Assembly: GCF_028657195.3 (NCBI RefSeq)
Contig: NZ_JANCPR020000024.1
Location: 62,001 to 126,000, forward strand
DNA length: 64,000 nucleotides
Source: Streptomyces iconiensis
GTDB taxonomy: Bacteria; Actinomycetota; Actinomycetes; Streptomycetales; Streptomycetaceae
Reading direction: 5' to 3'
A model generated the notes under the pieces. It did not search any database. It was not told the DNA's origin and was given only the letters and a program-made list of their open reading frames with translations. Below, one piece after another: positions 28,015 to 36,381 of the stretch; the first letter of the stretch is position 1; each line of letters opens with the position of its first letter. The translations under genes and the position numbers were made by a program.

Positions 28015-28259
28015 CCGGCGTGGCCCCCGGCCGGGCCCGGGGCAACCCGCGCACCACGGCCCCCGCCACCGCACGCCGCTACCGCACACGGCCACCGCAC
28101 ACCGCTACCGGTGGCGACCGCGTTCGCTTAGCGTGTGGTGGTTCGGTGCCCGACGGGCCGCCCAAGCGGGCCGTTACGCAGCGCAGGCGCGTACGCCGCA
28201 GACCTGCGCAGCAGACCCGCGCCGAGACCTGCGCCCAGGACAGAGGACCGGAAACGGAC

Positions 28260-28991
28260 ATGGAAGCGGAAGCGCACGGCCCCCTCGCCGTCGTCACGGG
28301 AGCCAGTACCGGCATCGGCGCCGCCACGGCGCGTGCGCTCGCGGAGCGGGGCCATCCGCTGCTCCTCCTGGCCCGCAGGGCCGGTCTGGCCGAGGCGCTG
28401 GACCTGCCCAGGGCGCTGTGCAGGCAGGTCGATGTGACCGACGCGGTGGCCGTCGGCGCCGCGATCGAGGAGGCGGAGGCGCGGTACGGGCCGACCGATC
28501 TGCTCGTGAACAACGCGGGGCAGATGTTCCTCGGGTTCGTCGCCGACCAGCCGACCGAACAGTGGAAGCGCATGTTCGACGTCAATGTGCACGGGCTGCT
28601 CAACGGCGTACGGTCCGTGCTCCCCGGCATGATCGCGCGTGGCCGCGGCACGCTCGTCAACGTCAGCTCGGTGGCGGGCCGCAACGTCTACCCCAACCAC
28701 ACGGTCTACAGCGGCACCAAGTTCGCCGTTGAGGGCATGTCGGAGAGCCTCCGCCAGGAAGTCGCGGGACATGGAGTGCGCGTGGTCACCGTCGCGCCGG
28801 GGTCCGTCGAGACGGAGATCCTGTCGCACACGACCCACGAGGGGGTCAAGGCCGGGTACCAGGCGTTCAAGGACTCCATCGAGGTGCTCGCGCCCGAGGA
28901 TGTCGCCGCCGCGGTCATGTACGTGTACGAGCAGCCCCAGCGTGTCACCGTGCGCGAGATCGTCCTCGCCTCCACGGCCCAGATCACCTAG
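28260..28991 (+). CDS. SDR-family oxidoreductase
   Basis: 243 aa from the ATG at 28260. The Rossmann motif TGASTGIGAATARAL (TGxxxGIG) is near residue 15. NNAG, the catalytic Ser in LVNVSSVAGRN and the YxxxK of VYSGTKFAVEG all follow. The C-terminal part is typical of classical NAD(P)-dependent dehydrogenases of broad specificity. The frame opens at 28020, but that region is intergenic with the copper promoter. A broken tetR gene on the opposite strand overlaps its 3' end and may once have regulated it. Confidence 0.88.
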   Translation: MEAEAHGPLAVVTGASTGIGAATARALAERGHPLLLLARRAGLAEALDLPRALCRQVDVTDAVAVGAAIEEAEARYGPTDLLVNNAGQMFLGFVADQPTEQWKRMFDVNVHGLLNGVRSVLPGMIARGRGTLVNVSSVAGRNVYPNHTVYSGTKFAVEGMSESLRQEVAGHGVRVVTVAPGSVETEILSHTTHEGVKAGYQAFKDSIEVLAPEDVAAAVMYVYEQPQRVTVREIVLASTAQIT

Positions 28992-29208
28992 CGCCTCTCG
29001 TCCGGCCGTCCTTACGCACCGGGCACGCACACCGCTTCGCCCGCCCGGGCCCCGTATCGAGTTCGGTGGCCGGGCGCCGCATGGTGACGCGCCGCGGCCC
29101 CTCGGCCTCCCTCAGCCTGACCGCCGTGGCGGCGATGGCCCCGTGGGTGAGCGCGGGCTTGGCAGGGCGCTCGCGGCGGCTGCGGCTGGGCGGGGTTCTC
29201 GGGGTCAT
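28984..29208 (-). pseudogene. Truncated TetR-family regulator (HTH only)
   Basis: From the ATG at 29208 the product has 74 residues. The first 54 match the DNA-binding head of TetR regulators: KPALTHGAIAATAVRLREAEG, then VTMRRPATELDTGP. After that point, where TetR continues with the recognition-helix tail (usually ASLY) and a 130-aa ligand domain, the frame runs into an unrelated Arg/Cys-rich end and overlaps the SDR gene. The effector domain is absent and no second half is found nearby, so this is read as a remnant. Weak alternative: a stand-alone HTH peptide. Confidence 0.6.
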
Positions 29209-29518
29209 GCTCCCCACGTGACGAATATGTCCGTCACGAACGGGTCCGTCGCTTCCCTGGTTGTCCCCCGCCCGTCTGCCTGCTCGCGTGTCCGCCTGCC
29301 TGGCTGCTCGCGTCGTCCGCCCACCCGCTTGCCCACCTGTCCGCCTGTCTGCTGCCGGTCTGTCCGCCCACCTGTCGCCTGCCTGCCCGTGGCATGAGTG
29401 ACAGCTTTCGACGGGATCGCGCCATGACCGCCGCGTGGGGCTCTGACCAGGTACGGAGTCGAGCGATACGGAAGCAGGGGGCGGAGACGGCGCGCGGGTG
29501 GCGCGGTATGTTCCCGCC
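29209..29518. other. Intergenic region with low-complexity C/T-rich stretch, 310 bp
   Basis: Between 29270 and 29395 the + strand is a run of degenerate CTGTCCGCC/CTGCCTGCC words, with no gene in any frame. The rest, 29400-29518, is the upstream region of the GlxA-type regulator and shows no clear promoter. Confidence 0.45.
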
Positions 29519-30481
29519 ATGCACACCGTCGCCGTTCTCGCGCTGGACCAGGTGATCCCCTTCGACCTGTCCACTCCGATCGAGGTCTTCGCCCGTACCC
29601 GTCTCCCCGACGGCCGCCCCGGCTATCAGCTCCGCGTCTGCGCGGAGCACGAGGAGGTCGACGCGGGCGCGTTCACCCTGCGTGCCCACTGGGGGCTGGA
29701 GGGGCTCAGGGACGCGGACACGGTGATCGTGCCCGGCACGGCCGCTCCCACGGCCCCGCTCCCGCCGGCCGTCCGTGACGCGCTGCGCGAAGCCGCCAGG
29801 AACGGCACGCGCATCGCCTCCATCTGTTCGGGCACCTTCCCGCTGGCCGCCACCGGGCTCCTGGACGGGCTCCGGGCCACCACCCACTGGATCGCCGCCG
29901 GCATCCTGGCCACGGCGCACCCGGAGATCGAGGTCGACCCGGACGTGCTGTACGTCGACAACGGGCAGTTCCTCACCTCGGCAGGCGCCGCCGCGGGGCT
30001 GGACCTGTGCCTGCACATGATCCGCCGCGACTACGGCTCAGCCGTCGCCGCCGACGCGGCCCGGCTGTCCGTCATGCCCCTCGAACGCGAGGGAGGGCAG
30101 GCCCAGTTCATCGTCCACGACCGGGTGCCGGCTCCCCAGGGTTCAGCCCTCGAACCCCTCCTGACGTGGCTGCAGGACAACATGGCGCGCGATCTGACCC
30201 TCGCCGACATCGCCGCACACGCCGGAACCAGCACCCGCACCCTGATACGCCGCTTCCGCGAACAGACCGGCACGACGCCGCTCCAGTGGCTGCACAGCGC
30301 TCGTGTCCGCCAGGCACAGCACCTTCTGGAGACCACGCGGCACTCCGTGGAACGTATCGCCGGTCAGGTCGGGTTCGGGTCGCCCACCACCTTCCGTGAC
30401 CGCTTCAAGCGCACCACGGGTGTCAGCCCCCACGCCTACCGCCGCACCTTCGCCTCGCCGCCGGAACGGCTGAGCGCCTGA
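29519..30481 (+). CDS. GlxA-type transcriptional regulator (DJ-1/PfpI + AraC HTH)
   Basis: 320 aa from the ATG at 29519. The N-terminal DJ-1/PfpI-like domain (about 1-185) has the nucleophile-elbow ASICSGTFPLAATGLLDG. The C-terminal AraC/XylS double HTH (about 215-310) has DLTLADIAAHAGTSTRTLIRRF and VERIAGQVGFGSPTTFRDRFKR. Members sense a small metabolite and activate catabolic or stress genes. The family is secure, its targets are not indicated by neighbours. Confidence 0.9.
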   Translation: MHTVAVLALDQVIPFDLSTPIEVFARTRLPDGRPGYQLRVCAEHEEVDAGAFTLRAHWGLEGLRDADTVIVPGTAAPTAPLPPAVRDALREAARNGTRIASICSGTFPLAATGLLDGLRATTHWIAAGILATAHPEIEVDPDVLYVDNGQFLTSAGAAAGLDLCLHMIRRDYGSAVAADAARLSVMPLEREGGQAQFIVHDRVPAPQGSALEPLLTWLQDNMARDLTLADIAAHAGTSTRTLIRRFREQTGTTPLQWLHSARVRQAQHLLETTRHSVERIAGQVGFGSPTTFRDRFKRTTGVSPHAYRRTFASPPERLSA

Positions 30482-30604
30482 CCGGCCCCTTCCACCGGGC
30501 AGCGGCTCAACTCCCGTGCCCCACACGCCTCCTGGGGGTTCCGGCTCAGCCGCGCGCCCGCGCCGAGAGTGCGCGATGTTCCTGCGCTTCGAAGGAGGGG
30601 TCGC

Positions 30605-30649
30605 ATGCACCGAATGCATCGCATGCACCGGATGCACAGGATGAACAGG
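30605..30649 (+). repeat. Five tandem 9-bp repeats upstream of XRE regulator
   Basis: Units: ATGCACCGA, ATGCATCGC, ATGCACCGG, ATGCACAGG, ATGAACAGG. They lie about 55 bp before the start of the XRE/cupin regulator and, read as codons, encode Met-His-Arg repeats. They could be operator iterons or the start of a short leader ORF. Confidence 0.7.
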
Positions 30650-30718
30650 CCCGGAGCGGGGCCTTACGCGACCACGCTGAGCGCGCCTTGCTCAAGGAGC
30701 ATACGGTGTTGCCTATGA
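30605..30718 (+). other. Possible 37-aa leader ORF overlapping XRE start
   Basis: The frame begins with four Met-His-Arg repeats, continues MNRPGAGPYATTL and ends CCL with a TGA at 30716-30718. That stop overlaps the in-frame ATG at 30715 of the XRE gene as ATGA. No good ribosome site precedes it. It could be a translated leader or an accident of the 9-bp repeats. Confidence 0.3.
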
Positions 30719-31299
30719 CGCAAGACAACGGCGAGCTGGACAGCCTCGTACGCAAACGGATCCGCGCACTGCGCGTGGCACAGGGCTGGTCCCTCGATGA
30801 GCTGGCCGTCCGCGCCCGGCTCAGCCCGTCCACGCTCAGCCGCATCGAGAACGGTCAGCGCCGCCTCGCCCTTGATCAACTGGTCACCCTCGCCCGCGCC
30901 CTGGACACCTCGCTCGACCAACTGGTCGAGACGGCAACCGACGAGGTCATCTCCAGCCCCATGATCGACGCGGCCCACCAGAGCATGCGGTGGCCCATCC
31001 GCGCGGACCCGGGCATGACGGTGGTACGCCAGCGCATGACGGACCCGCCGCCGGACAGCCCCACGCGCATGCGCGCCCACCCCGGCCGCGAATGGCTGGT
31101 CGTGCTCTCCGGTACCGCCGTACTGCTGCTGGGCAACCGGCGCTTCCGCGTGGAGACCAACCAGGCCGCCGAATTCCCGACGATGCTGCCGCACGCCATC
31201 GGCGCGGAGGGCGGGCCGTGCGAGGTCATGGGCATCTTCGACCGCGACGCACGCCGTGGCCACCAGCGCAACGAGGCCCTCGACGACGACCCACGATGA
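30706..31299 (+). CDS. XRE-family regulator with cupin domain
   Basis: 197 aa from the GTG at 30706, which has AAGGAG 6 nt upstream; the ATG at 30715 is too far from that site. An HTH (about 15-70, GWSLDELAVRARLSPSTLSRI) is followed by a cupin-2 sensor domain (about 105-185) with MRAHPGREWLVVLSGTAVL and the edge strand TMLPHAIGAEGG. Such proteins repress small catabolic or detoxification operons and respond to a ligand bound in the cupin barrel. The 9-bp repeats upstream may be its own operator. Confidence 0.87.
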   Translation: MLPMTQDNGELDSLVRKRIRALRVAQGWSLDELAVRARLSPSTLSRIENGQRRLALDQLVTLARALDTSLDQLVETATDEVISSPMIDAAHQSMRWPIRADPGMTVVRQRMTDPPPDSPTRMRAHPGREWLVVLSGTAVLLLGNRRFRVETNQAAEFPTMLPHAIGAEGGPCEVMGIFDRDARRGHQRNEALDDDPR

Positions 31300-31621
31300 C
31301 CCGGGCCGTCCCTCTCCCTGAAGCGCCCTTTCCCGTCCGGCCTCCCTGAGACGCCCTTTCCCGTCCGGCCCGTAAAGCCCCCTCTCGACGAGGCGTGGGC
31401 CCTCAGCCGTCGTGGGGCCCTCAGCAGTCCGGGCCGCCCAGCCGTCCAGCTTCGTCGCGCCGCCCCGGGCCGCGCTCCCGTACGGCGAGGGGCGTAGGCG
31501 AGGGGCGTAACAGTGCAGCAGGTCAAGGACTTCTTGCGCGACCGGCAGGCCAGGCGGTCTTCTCTTGCTCTTCCGGGAAGAGGTGCCGCCCTGCGCCCCC
31601 GGTGCTCTTAGCGTGCTCGGT
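31300..31621. other. Intergenic region with 28-bp direct repeat, 322 bp
   Basis: Near-identical copies of a CGCCCTTTCCCGTCCGGCC-containing unit lie at 31316-31342 and 31344-31370. A looser pair of GGGCCCTCAGC words occurs at about 31399-31425. No gene is supportable. Confidence 0.5.
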
Positions 31622-32512
31622 ATGACCCACACACCCCCTCGTGCCTCGCACGACCACGAAGGGCACACCGCCCACCGGCACGGAGCCGACCACGGTCACG
31701 ACCACGACCACGACGACCAGACGGAGATCCTCGACCTGGACGCGGAAGTGCTCGCCGAGCACATCGCCTCCCTCATCGCATGGCTGCCCGTCGGAGCCGA
31801 GCCCCGGCACGTCGCTGACCTGGGCTGCGGTACAGGGGTCGGTACGTTCGCGCTGCTCAAGCGCTTCCCCCGCGCCGAGGTGACCGCCGTCGATGCCTCG
31901 GCCGCCCACCTGCGCCGCCTGCGCGAAAAGGCCGCTGCGGAAGGTCTGGCCGACCGGGTGTACACCGTCCAGGCCGACCTCGACGCGACCTGGCCCGACC
32001 TCGGTACGCCCGAACTGGTGTGGGCGTCGGCCTCCATGCACCACATGACCGACCCCGACCGCGTCCTGCGCCGGGTCCACGGCGCGCTCGCGCCGGGCGG
32101 ACTGTTCGCGGTCGTCGAACTGGCCGGCTTCCCGAGGTTCCTGCCCGAAGACGCACCCGAGGACCGTCCGGGTCTTGAGGAACGCTGTCACGCCGTACTC
32201 GACCGGCACCACGTCGAACAGATGCCGCACCGTGGCGCCGACTGGGGGCCCAAGCTCACCGCGGCCGGCTTCACGGTCGAGGCCGAACGCACCCTCACCG
32301 TGAACATCGGGCCGCCCCACACCGAGCTGGTCGGCCGCTACGCACTCAGCAGCCTGCGCCGCATCCGCAGCGGCGCAGCCGAGTCACTGTCGGCCGAGGA
32401 CCTCACCGCGCTCGACCAACTGCTCGACACCGACAGCCCCCGCAGCATCCTGCGCCGCGGCGATCTGCGGGTACGCACCGAGCGCGAGGTATGGGCGGCA
32501 CGCCGCACCTGA
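31622..32512 (+). CDS. Class I SAM-dependent methyltransferase with His/Asp-rich N-terminus
   Basis: 296 aa from the ATG at 31622. The first 35 residues alternate His and Asp (HGADHGHDHDHDD), a likely metal-binding tail. The Rossmann methyltransferase follows: motif I VADLGCGTGVGTFAL (near 62), the acidic end of strand 2 in VTAVDAS, ASASMHHMTDPDRVL and LAPGGLFAVVEL. The substrate is unknown. The His tail is unusual for the fold and could be a metal sensor or chaperone-like appendage. Confidence 0.85.
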   Translation: MTHTPPRASHDHEGHTAHRHGADHGHDHDHDDQTEILDLDAEVLAEHIASLIAWLPVGAEPRHVADLGCGTGVGTFALLKRFPRAEVTAVDASAAHLRRLREKAAAEGLADRVYTVQADLDATWPDLGTPELVWASASMHHMTDPDRVLRRVHGALAPGGLFAVVELAGFPRFLPEDAPEDRPGLEERCHAVLDRHHVEQMPHRGADWGPKLTAAGFTVEAERTLTVNIGPPHTELVGRYALSSLRRIRSGAAESLSAEDLTALDQLLDTDSPRSILRRGDLRVRTEREVWAARRT

Positions 32513-32636
32513 GGGCGTCGGCCGGCGAGGCGCGGTGACTGTCAGCCGCTATCGCGTCCGCTGGTGGCCCGCCCGCAGCCGTGCTTGCCGCTCGGCCGCA
32601 CCGCCGTCCGGCGCCGGTTCCCGCGCTCCCGCCGGT

Positions 32637-34136
32637 TCACTCGCCACGCGGGTCCGGAGCCGCCGGTCCGTCCGTGACCGGTGCGGGCCGCGGTTGCGTG
32701 GTCATTGCGGAGGTTTCCTTGCCGAGGTGGTCGTGCGGGGTGTCCGGGTCGGTGAGGCGGCCCAGTCTGCGGGGGACGTCGAACCCTACGAGGAGGATGA
32801 CGATGAGCGTGCCCGCGAAGGTGAGGATGGCCAGTGAGCGGCCCAGTTCCATGCCCGAGGCGAGGTGTGCGCCCAGTACGGGTGCGACGGCGCCGCCCAG
32901 TGATCCGACGTTGTAGGTGAAGCCGAGTGCGGCGCCGCGGCTCTCGGTCGGGAAGTGCCCGCCGATGTAGCGGGGGAGCAGGCCGGAGATGCCGAAGCTG
33001 AATGCCTGCAGCATGAACAGCAGGACGCCGAGGACCAGCAGGTTGTCCTGGGCCGCGAAGACCGGGAAGACGAAGACCAGCGAGGCGACGAGCGTGATCA
33101 CGTACGCCTTTTTGGTCCCGATCCAGTCGCCGATGAATCCGGCGAGGCAGCAGCCGAACATGGTGCCGAAGCCGGCGAAGAAGAGCACGTCGGTGACCTG
33201 CCCGCCGCTGTAGCCCAGCTCGGTCTTCAGGTAGGTCGGCAGCAGGCCCTGGATGGGCCAGGTGTACAGGAACGCGAAGAACACGGTGACGATCATCGCG
33301 ACGTACAGCAGCCAGCCCTTCCTGCCGCCCAGTTGGACGGCGAAGGCGACAAGAGAAGCCCCGGCGACCACCGACAGTACGGGTATCGCGCCGGCCCCGA
33401 AGGGGGTGAAGACCGCGAAGAGCGACACGCTCGCGACGGCCACGACGGCGAGGTTGAAGCCCGCCAGCAGAGGTGTGGCGAACAGGGGCCGGAACGGGTT
33501 CGGCTTCGCGCCCTTCGCCGCGACCGTCGCGCTCCACTCCTCCGCCTCGGGCAGGGCCCGCCGCATCCACAGCGCGATGACGATCGGGATCAGCCCGAGG
33601 TAGAACATCCAGCGCCAGCCGAGGGAGGGCACCACCCATTCGTAGACCTGGGCGGCCAGGACGGAGCCGACGGAGAAGCCGGAGATGAGGAAGCCGCTGG
33701 CCCTGTTGCGTACCCGGACGGGCCAGCTCTCCATGACATAGGTGGCGCTGGAGCTGTACTCACCGGCCATGCCCATGCCGATGGCGAGCCGCGCGACGAA
33801 CAGGCTGGTGTAGTCCCAGGCGAATCCGCAGGCGAAGGTGCCCAGCGAGTACAGCAGGATGCTGGCGATCATCGACAGTTTGCGGCCGAACCGGTCGCCG
33901 AGGGCGCCCAGCAGGGCGCCGCCGAGCCACCGGGTGATGAAGGCGCCCGAGATGAGGCTGGCGCCCTCGACCGTACTGAGTCCGAACTCGTCGCTCACTT
34001 CGGTGAGGACAAGGGTGATCAGAACGAAGTCGAAGCCGTCGAGGACGTACCCGATCCAGGCGGCGAAGAACGACTTCCACTGCGTGGGGCTGACTTCGCG
34101 GTACCAGGGGATCGCGGCTTTGGCTATGGGGGTCAC
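32637..34136 (-). CDS. MFS symporter, sialate/organic-acid type
   Basis: 499 aa from the GTG at 34136, with GGAG 5 nt upstream. It is a 12-helix MFS protein of the sugar/sialate:H+ symporter group: YVLDGFDFVLITLVL in helix 1, GDRFGRKLSMI in loop 2-3 and RLAIGMGMAGEYSSSATYV in helix 4. The last 40 residues are polar. It lies 67 bp downstream of a DapA/NanA-type lyase gene in the same direction. Together they fit uptake and cleavage of a sialic acid or related 2-keto sugar acid. Confidence 0.83.
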   Translation of the reverse strand: MTPIAKAAIPWYREVSPTQWKSFFAAWIGYVLDGFDFVLITLVLTEVSDEFGLSTVEGASLISGAFITRWLGGALLGALGDRFGRKLSMIASILLYSLGTFACGFAWDYTSLFVARLAIGMGMAGEYSSSATYVMESWPVRVRNRASGFLISGFSVGSVLAAQVYEWVVPSLGWRWMFYLGLIPIVIALWMRRALPEAEEWSATVAAKGAKPNPFRPLFATPLLAGFNLAVVAVASVSLFAVFTPFGAGAIPVLSVVAGASLVAFAVQLGGRKGWLLYVAMIVTVFFAFLYTWPIQGLLPTYLKTELGYSGGQVTDVLFFAGFGTMFGCCLAGFIGDWIGTKKAYVITLVASLVFVFPVFAAQDNLLVLGVLLFMLQAFSFGISGLLPRYIGGHFPTESRGAALGFTYNVGSLGGAVAPVLGAHLASGMELGRSLAILTFAGTLIVILLVGFDVPRRLGRLTDPDTPHDHLGKETSAMTTQPRPAPVTDGPAAPDPRGE

Positions 34137-34203
34137 GTGGTCTCCAGGGGGCGGGCCGGGTTCACCGTCGAGCGCTGTGCGCGTACGGCCGTTGGCGCAC
34201 CGT

Positions 34204-35184
34204 TCATCGCAGCGGGGTGAGACCGGCGGCGCGCAGCCGCTCGGCGACCTGCTCGACGGAGTCGTCGCTGAGCTGGACCTGCGGGAACGCGGTGTCGCGG
34301 CAGGCGATGACGCCGAGCAGCTGGAGGGCGGCCTTGAAGGCGCCGAGGGCCGAGGAGCTGCGGCCCATGTCGGGCTCGGGGCCGACGTCGACGAGGGAGA
34401 AGAGGGCGACGAGCCGCTCCTGTTCCTTCGCGGCGAGCGCCCACTCGCCGGCGCGTGCGGCGTCGTAGATGCGCACGTAGGCGGCGGGGTCGACGTTCCC
34501 GATGCCGGGAACGACGCCGTCGGCTCCGGCCAACAGGGCCGCGTCGACGGTGAGTTCGGCGCCGGTGAGGATGCTGAAGCCCGGACTGCCCGCGGCTCCG
34601 GCCGCTTCACGCGCCGCGGTGCGCGCTGCGGCTCCGCCCAACTCGACGATGAGGCGGCGGAGTCCGCCCTCGTCGCCGCTGGAGTCCTTGAGCCCGGCGA
34701 GCGTGCCGTCCTCGGCGAGACCCCGTACGAGGGCGGCCGGCAGCTTGCTGTGCACGGAGACGGGGATGTCGTAGGCGAACAGCGGCAGATCGACCGCCGA
34801 GCGGATGCGCCGGAAGTGCCCGGCGATCTCGACGGGGTGGGTGCGGGTGTAGAAGGGGGCGGTGGCGACGAGGGCGTCGGCGCCGGATTCGGCCGCCGCG
34901 CGGGCGTGTTCGACGACGCGCGCCGTGGTGGTGTCGATGGCCCCGGCCAGAACGGGCACGCGGCCGGCGGCCACCCGGACGACCGTCTCCAGCGCGGTGC
35001 GGCGCTGTGCGTCGGTGAGATACGCGACCTCGCTGGTGGAGCCGAGCGCGAACAGGCCGTGCACGCCGCCGTCGACGAGGTGCTCGACGAGCCGGGTCAG
35101 GGAGGCGGTGTCGACGCTTCCGTCGCCGTCGAGCGGGGTGCAGACAGGCGGGACGACGCCGTGCAGCGGGGAGTTGAGTGCCAT
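34204..35184 (-). CDS. DapA/NanA-family 2-keto-acid aldolase
   Basis: 326 aa from the ATG at 35184, with AGGAG 7 nt upstream. It is a class I aldolase of the dihydrodipicolinate synthase/N-acetylneuraminate lyase family. The substrate loop is FALGSTSEVAYLT (GSTSE where DapA usually has GTTGE). The catalytic Tyr is in LPLFAYDIP and the Schiff-base Lys in LAGLKDSSGD. The reaction is cleavage or synthesis of a 4-hydroxy-2-keto acid with pyruvate. The MFS permease downstream and the GntR regulator divergent favour a catabolic lyase over lysine biosynthesis. Confidence 0.85.
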   Translation of the reverse strand: MALNSPLHGVVPPVCTPLDGDGSVDTASLTRLVEHLVDGGVHGLFALGSTSEVAYLTDAQRRTALETVVRVAAGRVPVLAGAIDTTTARVVEHARAAAESGADALVATAPFYTRTHPVEIAGHFRRIRSAVDLPLFAYDIPVSVHSKLPAALVRGLAEDGTLAGLKDSSGDEGGLRRLIVELGGAAARTAAREAAGAAGSPGFSILTGAELTVDAALLAGADGVVPGIGNVDPAAYVRIYDAARAGEWALAAKEQERLVALFSLVDVGPEPDMGRSSSALGAFKAALQLLGVIACRDTAFPQVQLSDDSVEQVAERLRAAGLTPLR

Positions 35185-35198
35185 GGGAGGGCTCCTGC

Positions 35199-35374
35199 GG
35201 TGGGGCGGTGGGGCGGTCGGGCAGTGGGGCAGTGGGGCAGTGGGGTGGTCTGGCGGTGGGGCAGTGGGGCGGTGACGCACGGGGGACGTCCGGACCGCGG
35301 GACGGTCCGGGCTACGGGGCCTCGGGACATGGGACTTCGGGGCTACGGGGCTACGGGGCTACGGGGCCTCGGGA
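35199..35374. repeat. G-rich direct-repeat arrays between aldolase and GntR genes
   Basis: Array 1 (35199-35273) repeats GGGGCAGT/GGGGCGGT units about nine times. Array 2 (35311-35374) repeats GGCTACGG with a final GGCCTCGG. The + strand is strongly G-rich throughout, so slippage or G-quadruplex formation is possible. Confidence 0.65.
35290..35310. other. Perfect 8-bp stem-loop in divergent region
   Basis: CCGGACCG (35290-35297) pairs with CGGTCCGG (35303-35310) across 5 nt. It lies between the two repeat arrays, about 105 bp before the aldolase start on the minus strand. Confidence 0.5.
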
Positions 35375-35409
35375 CGTCGGTACCGGCGGTCCCGTACGGC
35401 CCCCGACCT

Positions 35410-35430
35410 ATAGGATGTCTGATGTCCTAT
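35410..35430. promoter_or_regulatory. Candidate FadR/GntR operator
   Basis: Inverted arms ATAGGA (35410-35415) and TCCTAT (35425-35430) flank the spacer TGTCTGATG. GATGTC also occurs twice as a direct repeat. The site lies 68 bp before the GntR start and upstream of the divergent aldolase, where autoregulation and control of the catabolic genes would be expected. Confidence 0.55.
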
Positions 35431-35497
35431 GTCGCGGTCACCATAGTCCGCGGCGACCGTCAGAGGTCAAGGGTTTGCGACGAGAAGGAGCGGATCG

Positions 35498-36235
35498 GTG
35501 CCGCGCAACACGATGTCCGAGGACGTTCAGGGCCAGATCAAGCAACTGATCCTGAACCGGAGGCTCGGCCCCGGCGATCCCCTGCCCACCGAGTCGGAGC
35601 TGATGGACCTGTTCGACGTCGGACGGGTCTCGGTCCGGGAGGGATTGAAGGCGCTCCAGGCCGTACGGATAGTGGAAACCCGGCGCGGACACGGCACGTT
35701 CGTGGGCTCGCTGTCCCTTACGCCGTTCGTCGACGGCCTCGCGTTCCGCGCCGCCGTACGGCACCAGCAGGGCGAGCCGAGTCTGTACGAGCTGATGAAG
35801 GTGCGTGAGGCGCTGGAGGCGGGAGTGATAGAGAGCGTCGCCGCCGATCTGCCGGACGAGGACCTTGAGATATTGCGCGGACTGGTCGGGACGATGGAGC
35901 AGGAGGCCGCGAAGGGAAAGGTCACGCGCGCGACGGACCGGGCCTTCCACCTCGCGCTCTACCGCTCGCTCGACAACCATCTGCTGAGCGAGGTACTTGA
36001 CGCCTTCTGGGCGGCGATGGACCGGGTGCGGGACGAGTTGGACGACCGCCATCAGGAACCGGTGCGGACATGCGCTGATCACCGGGAGATCGTCGAGGCC
36101 GTCGCCGCCGGTGACGGCGCACGCGCCGCGCGGGCCATGCACCGGCACTTCGACGGGATCAGGAGGCGGCTGGAGCCCACGGCCGCCCGGAGCAACCACG
36201 AGAAGCTGCTCCCGCCGGCAGAGGCCAAGGGCTGA
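35498..36235 (+). CDS. FadR/GntR-family transcriptional regulator (FCD domain)
   Basis: 245 aa from the GTG at 35498, with GAAGGAG 7 nt upstream. The winged HTH (about 8-75) contains GDPLPTESELMDLFDVGRVSVREGL and IVETRRGHGTFVG. The FCD ligand domain (about 95-225) is all-helical with the metal/ligand residues in RATDRAFHLALY and CADHREIVEAVAAGD. It probably represses the aldolase/symporter genes and is induced by a sugar acid. Confidence 0.88.
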   Translation: MPRNTMSEDVQGQIKQLILNRRLGPGDPLPTESELMDLFDVGRVSVREGLKALQAVRIVETRRGHGTFVGSLSLTPFVDGLAFRAAVRHQQGEPSLYELMKVREALEAGVIESVAADLPDEDLEILRGLVGTMEQEAAKGKVTRATDRAFHLALYRSLDNHLLSEVLDAFWAAMDRVRDELDDRHQEPVRTCADHREIVEAVAAGDGARAARAMHRHFDGIRRRLEPTAARSNHEKLLPPAEAKG

Positions 36236-36381
36236 CCCGTGGAGGGGGGCGGAACGCGGGAAGGTGGCTGTGGGCAGCGGGGGAGCGACCCGCGGCGGTT
36301 TCCGGACACGTGATCGGTTACGCTCGCTGGCGGCCAGCTGGGACGAGCCGGGCCCGTCAGCGGAAGTAAGGGGGCCCTGTT

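Larger units (their letters stand above)
35185..35497. other. Divergent regulatory region, 313 bp
   Basis: Contains the repeat arrays, the stem-loop and the GntR operator candidate listed separately; no gene is seen. Array 1 begins within 15 bp of the aldolase start codon. Confidence 0.6.
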
